From Bombus terrestris (taxonomy: Eukaryota; Arthropoda; Insecta; Hymenoptera; Apidae): a stretch of 64,000 nucleotides of DNA. Within the stretch, counting starts at the first letter, position 1, and each line of letters opens with the position of its first letter. The notes beneath the pieces were generated by a model. It was given only the letters and a program-made list of their open reading frames with translations, did no database searches and was not told the origin of the DNA. Position numbers and translations under genes: made by a program. Location of the stretch: the NCBI RefSeq assembly GCF_910591885.1, contig NW_025963549.1, positions 1,984,001 to 2,048,000 of the forward strand. The letters are read 5' to 3'. Below are positions 55,220 to 64,000 of this stretch, one piece after another.

Positions 55220-56150
55220 GTTATCGATTGTCGTCGTAATCGTCGAATTTACATAAAATAATAAAGTAAGGTACAACCTATGGGCACTGTGTCGTAGATA
55301 CAATGTGTAAAAATATTCCATAAATGTTTGTCACGAAATTCAGCAGATCGCTCGTTGATACTCGTAGGTATTCGAAGATACTTTACTCTTTGGGTTGCCT
55401 CGGTTTATGTATACTGGTCGGGGCAGAAGTCGGAAGATTCAAAATCGTCTTTCTTCGAAGTAGCGGCAACATTTTTATGCTCCGAGTGTATTTACTTGTA
55501 TCCTTACGATCCTGATACTCCGAGGCAAAGTAACAATAGGATTTGAATTTCCCTCTGGCTCATATTCCGCAACAAATTTTTATAGTTTGTGCTCATGAAT
55601 AAGTACTTATGAACTATCTAAAAAATATAATAAGCTGAAGTACTGTAGGAAAGTAATTTACAGTGCTACTAGGTTTGGTTATATATTTCAATATCGTTCA
55701 CGCCATCGCAAAAGCTAGTATGACGCTGCGTCGGCGTATATGCACACGGGGAGGTGATGGACGAGGCGAGGATGATAGCCTCCCGCGAAGTAGGGCCTGG
55801 CCCTGAAGGAGTCCCGCGACGGGTATGAGGGGAGATGATGCGGGTCATGGCACCTAGACTGCGATACCTATTTACATCGTGTTCGAAGGAGGGTGCCAAC
55901 CCTCGGATATGGCGCACGGCGAGGCTGGTATTGTTTCGGAAGAAGGGACGACCAGCCCTTGTATCGTCCGGTATGCCTATAGGATGAAGTGTGCAATTTC
56001 TTCCAAGGAATCATTGCCAGAATCATTGTACTGTTCTCAGTCGAAAATGTTCGTGAGATGTCAACAACGACTTTTGGCATCAATGACATAGTATAGTGAA
56101 AACTACACTATGAGCTAGGGCCATCTATAGGCAAATTCCGGTTTCATATT
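55220..56150. other. Unidentified sequence, copy of 26556-27470
   Basis: Near-identical to the first copy. No recognisable coding sequence or RNA gene. Confidence 0.5.
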
Positions 56151-56159
56151 TATAGACCT

Positions 56160-59100
56160 GATACGCTCGATTTGACAGGGATCAGTGCGGAGATAGCGCT
56201 AATTGTCTAGTGTGCGCTGAATTGGGCAAGAAATCTGGAGTACCGGGCACATCGAATACTCGGCATGTCTGCAACAGCAAAGGAAGTACGGGGATTTGAC
56301 CATTTGATTCTGAATATGGAAACCTGCAATGTCGCCGTATTTGACACGGCCCAGAGTTGACATAGAGCAAACCGGCTGGAGTATGCTGTATTTGGCAGCA
56401 AATGTGCAGTATTACGTGCATCATATTGTCGACATACCTACAATGGATACGGAGATACTTTCACTTGAATAACTAGGCTTGAATATGAAAAACTACAAAT
56501 ACTCGATTTGACTCGGTCCGGATTTAACACGGCTTAAACAAGATGAAGCTCTCTGCGTATGGCAGTCAATGTGGAATATAACGCGCATCGAATTGTCTAC
56601 ATAACTGCAATCGAAATGTAGTCACGTTGATCTGAATATTTATTCCTGAACATGCAAAATTGCATTTTGGCAGGTTTTGGCAGAGACCAGAGTTGACATA
56701 GCTCAAACAAGCTGATGAGTAATGTAACTGTAGCAAATGTAGAGTATAAGACGTGTCGCATTGTCGACACATGTGCAAAACAAGCGGAGAGACTTTGAAA
56801 GCAATATTTAAGCATTAATAGCAAAAACTGCAATTCTGCTAGATTTTACAGGGTCCAGAGTTGGCATAGCACAAACCGGCTGATTTGGCATCAGATGTGC
56901 AATATAACGCGCATCGTATGGCCAACGTTTCTGCAAAACAAGCGGAGATACCTCGATTCGAATATGTAAGCATTAATATCCAAAACTGCAGTCACGCTGG
57001 ATTTCACCGAGTCCAGTCTTGACAATGTGCAAACTGTCTCATGTGTGCTGTATTTGGCAGCAAATGTGGAGTATAACATGCATCCTATTGTGAACATACT
57101 TACTATGAAAACGGAGATACATTCACTTGAATATTTAGGCTTGAATGTGCAAAACTACAAATACGCTGGATTTGACTCGTTCCGTTAACATGGCTTAAAC
57201 CAGATGGAGCGCCCAGTGTATGGCAGTCTATGTGGAATATAACGCGCACCGCTTTGTCGACATATCTGCAATAGGAACTGAGTCACGTCGATCTGAATAT
57301 TGAACCCTGATCATGCATTACTGCATTTACGCTTGATTTCTCAGGGTCCGGATTTGACATAGCGCAAACCAGATGATGTGAGCTGTATTTAGTAGCAACT
57401 ACGGAGTATAAAGCGCATCGAATTTTCCACGTATCTGCAATCGAAACGGAGATTCGTTGATTTGATTATTTAGGTTTGATAATGCAAAACTGCAGTTGCG
57501 TTGGGTTTGACCGGACCAGAGTGGACATAGCGCTAATTGGATGATATTGGTTTAATTTGCAAGAAATGTGGAATACAAGGCAAATCGTATTGTAGACACA
57601 TTTCCAACAGTAACGGAGATGCGTGGATTTGAATATATAATAATTTATATGAAAAACTGCAATTACGCTGGATTTGTCGGTGATCGGAGATGACATAGTT
57701 TAAATCGAATGATGTGCACTGTATTGGCAGCAAATGTGCAGTATAACCTGAGTCGAATTGTCGGCATATCTGTAACAGAATCGTAGATACGTTGATTTGA
57801 ATATTTATGCACGAATTTGCAAAACTGCAATTACGCAGGTTTGACACGGGCCAGAGTTGACATAGCGCCAGCCCACTAATGCGCGCTGTATTCGGCAGCA
57901 AATGTGGAGTGTAACGCGTATCGAATTGTCGGCACATCAGCAACAGATGCGGAGATACGTCGGTTTGAATGCATAATACTGAATATACAAAACTGAAAAT
58001 ACGCTGGATCTGGCTAGGTCTAGATTTTGCATAGCTCAAACTGGATTGTGTTCACTGTATCTGGCAGCAAATGTGGAGTGTAGCGTGCATCGTATTTCCG
58101 ACATACATAATATGTACACAGCTAATAACAGCGCAATGTTTTCCAATGGAGGATTCAGCCTATGTAAGCAGAACTGCAATTACATTGGATTTCACAGGAT
58201 ACACAGATGACATAGCACAAACCCTCCGATGTGTGATAAATTTGGGAGCCAATGTGGAGTATAACACACATAAATTCATCGTCATATCTGCATTAGAATC
58301 AGAGATACGTAGATTTGAATATTTAAGCCTGAATATGCAAAACTGCATATTCGCTGGATTTCACACGGTCCAGAGTTAACTTAGCGCCAGCCCAGTGATG
58401 TGCGCTCTATTTGGCAGCAAATGTGGAGCTACCGCGCATAGCATTTTCGACATATATTCAATACCAGTGCAGCAGTTGAAAAGTCGCATCCCGGATGATG
58501 CGCGCTGTATTTGGTAGTAAATGTGGAATACAACTTGCATAGTCTTGTCGACATATCTGTAATAGGAACGAAGATACCATCATTTGAATATTTAAGCCTG
58601 AATATGCAAATTTGCAATTACACAGAATTTGATCGGGTCCAGAGTTGACGTGGCACAAACCGGCTGATTTCGCAGCATATGTGCAGTATTATGCGCATCG
58701 AATGGTCGTCATTTGAGCTCTTGAGGCGGAGATACGTGGATATCAATATTTTAGACTGAGTATGCAAAACTGCAAATACGCTGGATTTGACACGGTCCAC
58801 AATTGACATTGCGCAAACTGGCAGATATGCGCTGTATAGGTTTATTTGAACATTTAGGCATGAATATGCGAAACTACAATCATGCCGGCATTGACTGAAA
58901 CCAGAGAGGACATAACGGAAACAGGCTGGTGTGCGCTGCATTTGGCAAGAAATGTGGGGTACAAGTCACATCGAATTCTCGACATATTTGCCACAAGAAC
59001 GGAGATACGTTGATTTGATTATTCGTGCATGAGTATCCAAAATTGCAATTGCGCTGGATTTAACAATGGCCAGAATCGACATAGCGCAAACCGGCTGATG

Positions 59101-59205
59101 AGTAATACATTTGGCAGTACGACGCTAACTCGAATTGTGGACATATCTGCAACGGAATCGGAAATAGCTTGATTTGAATATTTAATCCTGAAAATGTAAA
59201 GCGCT
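56160..59205 (+). repeat. 168-bp satellite array, third copy part 1
   Basis: About eighteen monomers. Equivalent AGATACGT sites at 57785-57792 and 57953-57960 give a 168-bp period. It contains monomers missing from 27480-30285 (near 56480-57170 and 57490-57660). The subsegment 56642-57665 is repeated inverted at 51063-52089. Confidence 0.93.
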
Positions 59206-59565
59206 AACAACTCTACTCTCAGCAACGCTAAGACCTCTCACAACTCGACAACGCTAACAACTCCACTCTCAACAACGCTAACAACTCTACTCTTCGACTC
59301 CTCGATTAACTCTGACCTCTCGACTCACCCTTATTTCTCGATCAACCGTTCAACGCTTCTCGATCATCCAATCTTTAGAGTTAAATCGTCCCCTACCATT
59401 AGCGTTAGTTTTTCCAACTCTCTAACCCCATTCTGTTAACGCTCAGCAAGTACAAGGTGACTTTAGTCACATAGGCTTCCTCCCCGATGTAAAGTAACAA
59501 CCGAAGGACAGACGACATTGTTTTGATCGATTTCTGATGAGGCCTTTTCCTCGCGATACTACAAT
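59206..59565 (+). repeat. CTAACAACTC minisatellite and unique interval, second copy
   Basis: Shorter version of 30286-30660, with fewer short units. Confidence 0.7.
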
Positions 59566-60100
59566 ATGTTGACTTGAATATTTAAGCCTTAATATGCAAA
59601 ACTGCAAATGCGCTGAGGTTGGCTGCGTCCACACGTAACATAACTCAAACCAGATAATATGCACTGTATTTGGCAGCGAATATGGAGTATAACGCTTTTC
59701 GTGCTGTCGGCATATTTGCAATGCAAACGGCTATACGGTGATTTCAATAGTTAAGCATGAATATGCAAAACAGCAATTTCGCTCGATTTGACAGAGCCCG
59801 GAGTTGACATAGTACAAACCTGCTGATGTGTGCTGCATGTGACATCAGATGTGAAATGTAACGGACATCGAATTGTAGCCATATGTGCAATAGAAACGGA
59901 GATACATTCATTTGAATATGTTAACCTTAATTTGTAAAACTGCAATAATGCTTGATATGTCGAGGACCAGAGATGATATAATAGCACGAGCCAGCTGATT
60001 TGAGCTGTATTTGGCAGGCAATGAGGAGTATATCTCGCATCTAATTGACGGCAAATCTCCAATCGCAGCGGTGAAACGTTTTATTTGATGTTCAATAATG
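59566..60100 (+). repeat. 168-bp satellite array, third copy part 2
   Basis: About three monomers ending at the F-box unit, with the same edge sequence as at 31700 and 48115. Confidence 0.9.
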
Positions 60101-60275
60101 GGCCAGTTACGATACCGATAGTATTAGCATGACTGAAACACATTGCCGTCTCAGTAAAGCCATTTTATTTCAAGCTTCACGCTACAGTTCTGAATCCGGA
60201 CAAGACCGTTTCAAGTTCTCGCAAAAGCAAGCAGTCAAATTAAGGTACTTACACGAGTTAGAGTCTAATACATAT

Positions 60276-61085
60276 TATTGGTCCAACATCGATGGAGCGA
60301 TCTTGCATCGAAATTTTCGGAGGACCGCGTAACCTTCCAACGACGACCGTGTCACGTAAAAATAAAGAGAAGTTTTATAAGGAAGAAGAAGACTTTATTT
60401 TTACTTCGTTTATACACTTATAAGACACTTCCGAGCTCTAGCCGTGACCGTACGAGAGTGAGACCCTACAATCTTTTTACTTTCGGTCATCTGTTCTCTC
60501 ATTATCCCCACTACCCTGTAGGCGTACGTGACCGTTGCTACGCTTCTGGAACATTTTATGGAAGGACCGTTAGGCCATAAATGAATCCTCAGGTACTCTG
60601 CCAATATACATTGTCGCCAAGGTCGCCATGTGTTCCTCTCGTCGGTCCATCGGGTTCGAAGTATGCCGACCGGGACACCATCCTGCCCGCGGTGTGTGTG
60701 TGTGTGTCCTGGTCTCTGATGTGATTTACGTTACAACCGCCGTACGAGCAGCGGATAAACTTATTTCGTGCCTTAGGTTACCCTCACCACGTCCTCTACT
60801 TCTTGATTCTTGGTTGGTAGCAATAGTGGCTGCAGGTCCGAGAAATTGCATCTTGACCCGCTTTCTCGTATGTCGCATGTGACGTCTCACTTTCCGCCGT
60901 AGACACTTTTCGGATCTACATACGTTGAACCATTTGCGCGAGACAAGCGCGGCGCTCCGCAGGGACGAGGGATCCAATTTTCGAAGTATCAAGTGCGAAA
61001 CCTCCAGTGGTAGTTCGGAAATGATATCTACCTTACTTGCCACGAACAAACCAACGACGCGTAGTAGAGATCTAAAAAACTCCAT
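60276..61085 (-). pseudogene. Small F-box gene, copy 4, broken by a solo LTR
   Basis: The ATG at 61083-61085 starts the same protein (MEFFRSLLRVVGLFVASKVD, F-box with RKWFNVC intact), with Arg in SSLRSAAL and Thr-Ile in PAATIATN. After about 117 residues the frame runs into a solo LTR at 60735. The last 28 or so codons lie beyond it at 60276-60349. The promoter is still recognisable. An upstream ATG at 61223 is in frame but lies above the TATA box and is not the likely start. A shortened F-box protein could still be made from the 5' part, but the tail is lost. Confidence 0.85.
60350..60735. mobile_element. Solo LTR, family B, in F-box copy 4
   Basis: 386 bp, TGTCACGTAA...TACGTTACA, with ACCG on each side (60346-60349 and 60736-60739), a 4-bp target duplication. 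The uninterrupted sequence is present in the three other F-box copies. It contains a (GT)n run at about 60691-60708. Confidence 0.85.
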
Positions 61086-61111
61086 GTTGCTTCTACTGTT
61101 GCGCGAGCACG

Positions 61112-61145
61112 ACTGACGGTCTGGCTGAGAATGAATTCTTATATA
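61112..61145 (-). promoter_or_regulatory. F-box copy 4 core promoter
   Basis: TATATAAG (61138-61145, minus sense) and TCAGT (61112-61116), same spacing as the other copies although the bases just upstream have changed. Confidence 0.55.
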
Positions 61146-61349
61146 TGTGCCGTTCGTCACGGTGCACTGCGAGTTCCGGCTCCGGTGAGAGTCCTGGACA
61201 GTCAGAATCGATCGCATGTGCATGTATCTTCATATGGATCGGGTTCACATTATGATTAGTGTTAGATGCGTGAAACGTGTCTTCATTTGGATTAGACGTT
61301 GTTGTTATGCAATAGAGCAGATATTCACTAGTGCGAATTTGATTTGAGG

Positions 61350-61874
61350 TGTATGGTAGCGATTTAGGTTTAAAAGCACAAGAGTATATTTAACTATGTA
61401 GTTTATTAAAATATACCCTACGTGTACACTACTCGTATAATACACTTGTTGTCTTGATTCGTGATTACGAATAGATGGGCGCAAAGAAGTATCGACTTAG
61501 CTGCTACTGCTCGTGTCACTCGATAAAAAAGAATGCCTCACTACCCCGCTCGCTATATTCATATGCGTTGGAGTTGACAAAAGGCGTTGGGATTTGAATA
61601 TTGAAGGTGTTCTCGAAAAATCGCAACTGACGCTGAACTCTCGACCTTGTTTACAAATGTTGTATTTTCGGGTAGTTGACTCGAGGGCATATGATCACGA
61701 CAAAATCTACGGATTTTGATTAACCTTCGGTAACCGCCTAAGGTTGTCGGATCTATAATAAACTCATCTTTCAGTAAACACGATTTTTTGTGTAGCGGGT
61801 TCACTAGACCGAAACCGTTATGAATTTTACCTACGAGTGCCGCTACAGTACCCGCCTGCCAGTGTTAACGTTAC
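61350..61874 (-). repeat. Gypsy-1 3' LTR, second copy
   Basis: Counterpart of 32567-33092, about 525 bp. The terminal TGTAA is slightly altered here (ttacttc for ttacacc on the plus strand). Confidence 0.75.
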
Positions 61875-61924
61875 TTCTTTTTATGTTTGTTTACGTATGT
61901 TAGCGCGGTGCCCTTGCTAACCGC

Positions 61925-62930
61925 TTAATTCAAACCCGTTTGAAAGCGGTGAGGAGAACGAACTCTCCTGCCCGAACGCGTGGTATAATTGGTTCTTGCG
62001 TCTCCGTCGCTTTGTTGCGCTTCCTCGCTGCTTTGCGGTCGGAAGATTTTCCCAGGTAAAAATACGTCGTAGGTATCTGCGCTCCTTTGCAGATGCTCTA
62101 TATCTTCCGACACGATAAAGGCGGGTTTTAGACGATCTACGGAGACTTTCACGCTTTTGTCCTTCATCCGTATGGTAATGGTTTTCATCCCACGCTGTGT
62201 AACCTGATAAGGGCCATCGTATGGTGGTTGCAGTGGACCTCCGAATGCATCGTGGCGTACGAAAACGCACGGCGGCGTTTCTAAATCGCGGAACATGAAC
62301 GTTTTCTTTTCGCCGTGTCGTGAAGTCGGCAGAGGTCTAATATCGCTCATTCGCTCTCGCAGAGAGTTAGCGAATTCCGCGTTGGCCGGTTGTTTTGCTG
62401 GTACAAAGAATTTTGCTGGCAATCGTATGTCCGTACCATAAATTATTTCGGCTGCCGTTGCGCTCAGGTCCTCCTTGATAGCGGTTCTAATGCCTAAAAG
62501 AACTATGGGAAGGCTTTCAACCCAGTTGCTTGAATTGTGGCATTTGATTGCGGCCTTAAGCTGCCTGTGAAAGCGCTGTACCATCCTGTTGGACGCGAGG
62601 TGGTAGGCTGTGGTACGCAAATGCTTAATGCCGAGCATCCGGCATAGTTCGTTGAAAAGACTGGATTCGAATTGGCGTCCTTGATCGGTTGTTATTTTTG
62701 CTGGGACGCCAAAACGCGCTATCCATGTGGAAAGAAGAGCCGAGGCAACGGTCGTCGCTTCCATATCTGGTATTGGAATCGCTTCGGGCCAACGTGAAAA
62801 ACAGTCGATACAAGGTAGACAATATCGGTAGCCTTGTGAATATTGCATGACGATGATGTCTAAATGTATATGCTCGAATCGTCCTGCGAGCTCTCCGAAT
62901 GTTCCGGTCGGCGTTGATACGTGTCTCATT
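61925..62930 (-). pseudogene. Gypsy-1 integrase, second copy
   Basis: 334 codons from RHVSTPTGTFGELAGRFEHI to RFQTGLN. Both Asp residues are present (HLDIIV, TTDQGRQFES), but the third catalytic position is again Gln (RMVQRFHRQL). The zinc module is lost: an in-frame stop at about 62939 precedes it, and CIACQ of the first copy reads YIPRQ here. It differs from the first copy at few residues (for example RFGVPAK against RFVVPAK). Confidence 0.9.
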
Positions 62931-62938
62931 ATTTTACA

Positions 62939-64000
62939 TTATTGACGCGGGATGTATTGCCGTGTCCGTGTTTGGCGATTTTTGTTTACCTCCGGCCAAA
63001 CAGTACGCGATTTTACGAATTTTTGGGTCGCGTGTATCCCTAGATGGGAAAGTCCGTGGAGCGAATTGAATACGTCGCGCCGCAAGGGTTTCGGTACGTA
63101 CGGTCGTACGATGTTGCCTGATACGTCGCAGTAAATTTCCGCGTCGTAATCCGGAAAAAGAATTTTCTTAACCTGCAACGCGGATATATCGGAGTTGATG
63201 ATGTCGCGGAGCTCCTTGCCTTTTTCTTGCGCGGCGGCGAGAGTTTTGTGATCCACGGATTTTCCTATGGCTTCGATGCGAGATAGGGCGTCGGCTGCAC
63301 TGTTATTCAGCCTTTTTATATGCCTTATATCGGTCGTGAACTGCCCGATCTAATCTAGTTGACGGAATTGTCTCGGCGAACACTTGTCGGGATTCTGACT
63401 GAACGCATAGGTGTGGTGTTTGTGATCTATGAAAATAATGAAATTCCTCCCCTCTACGGCGTGTCTAAATCGCTTGACCGCGGTATACATAGCGAGTAAT
63501 TCGCGATCGTACGCGCTATATTTTCGCTGCGCGAAATTTGAGGCTTTAGTTAAGAAACCCAACGGTTGCCAAGTGTCATTCGCGCGTTACTGCAACATCG
63601 CCCCTATTGCAAAGTCGGTCGCGTCTACTGCGAGGCTGATGGGCGCGCCAGGTATAGGATGCCCTAACATCGTAGCGTCAGCTAGGGCGCGTTTTGACTC
63701 GCTAAAGCTCGTTTTGGCTTCCTCCGACTAAATAATGGGCATGTTGCCCTTTTTCGCCCCTTGTAACAAATCGTTGAGGGGTTGCAAAATTTTAGCTGCC
63801 CCCGGTATGAAACGTCGGTAAAAGTTAATCGTACCGAGGTATCCGCGTAGTGCCTTGATGTTCGCGGGGAGCGGTGCTTCATTTATGGCTCTAATGCGAT
63901 CGGCGAGCGGTTTTATTCCGTGCGCGTTTACCGTATGGCCTAGGAAGGCTATTTCATTAATGCCGAACTCGCACTTTGCGAGATTGATTACTACGCCTTA
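62939..64000 (-). pseudogene. Gypsy-1 RNase H and RT end, second copy (cut by window edge)
   Basis: RNase H: LAVDATDFAIGAML, KYSAYDRELLAMYTAVKRF, FIIFIDHKHHTYAF, AADALSRIEAIG, interrupted by stops near 63350 and 63590. The linker to integrase (YVPKPLRRDVFNSLHGLSH) keeps the first His pair of the zinc module. RT thumb region beyond 63700: INLAKCEFGINEIAFLGHTV and LRGYLGTINFYRRFIPGA, with a stop at about 63745. The YxDD box lies outside the window. Extends further than the spacer copy, which ends at 35030. Confidence 0.88.

Larger units (their letters stand above)
52090..63816 (+). repeat. Direct duplicate of 22365-35030
   Basis: Same order and orientation: Copia-2 LTR, CMTR1 pseudogene, hairpin element, unidentified 0.9 kb, satellite, F-box gene, Gypsy-1. 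It lacks the 1.07-kb insertion at 25395 and differs in the number of satellite monomers. Confidence 0.88.

Noticed and set aside
57533..58039. 168-codon minus-strand open frame through satellite monomers, and many similar 60-100 codon frames in the arrays
   Set aside because: The frames follow the 168-bp period (divisible by three), start at arbitrary ATGs, drift in sequence and have no domain. They are by-products of the repeat.

Overview
This window looks like repeat-dense heterochromatin from an insect nuclear genome, possibly a hymenopteran, though the order is a guess. The evidence is degraded Copia and Gypsy LTR retrotransposons, an almost intact R1-clade non-LTR retrotransposon, long arrays of a 168-bp satellite, a TATA/TCAGT arthropod-type core promoter, and copies of the animal mRNA cap methyltransferase CMTR1. 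No bacterial operon, tRNA, rRNA or CRISPR array was seen. The only plausible host protein-coding sequences are a small F-box gene (four copies, three open) and three dead copies of CMTR1.

Layout. 1-2.2 kb: end of a Copia element (Copia-1) with one LTR. 2.2-5.5 kb: diverged repeats (units P and Q), a short satellite array and an LTR fragment. 5.6-9.3 kb: a decayed Gypsy element (Gypsy-3). 9.4-10.6 kb: another unit Q and some satellite. 10.57-26.68 kb: LEFT ARM of a large inverted duplication, holding unit P, satellite, F-box copy 1, unit Q, Gypsy-2, a solo LTR, the complete but dead Copia-2, CMTR1 pseudogene L and a MITE-like hairpin interrupted by a GC-rich insertion. 26.68-35.03 kb: SPACER, holding satellite, F-box copy 2 and Gypsy-1. 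35.04-51.06 kb: RIGHT ARM, the same blocks in reverse order and orientation. Here Copia-2 is reduced to a solo LTR, and an R1-clade element has inserted at 41.47-47.12 kb. 51.06-52.09 kb: satellite that is an inverted copy of 56.64-57.67 kb. 52.09-63.82 kb: a direct second copy of 22.37-35.03 kb (CMTR1 pseudogene R, satellite, F-box copy 4 broken by a solo LTR, Gypsy-1), followed by Gypsy-1 sequence to the window edge.

How the parts relate. The window is a mosaic of segmental duplications rather than a pathway. The CMTR1 copies share the same nonsense codons, so the gene was dead before it was copied. The Copia-2 LTRs next to them give a relative chronology: the left copy keeps the whole element, while the other two carry a recombinant solo LTR whose sequence switches from one parental LTR to the other. 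The F-box gene lies at the edge of a satellite array in all four copies and keeps its TATA box and initiator in all four. It is therefore the best candidate for a gene amplified together with satellite, but the substitutions between copies do not show strong purifying selection. An assembly error in so repetitive a region cannot be excluded from sequence alone.
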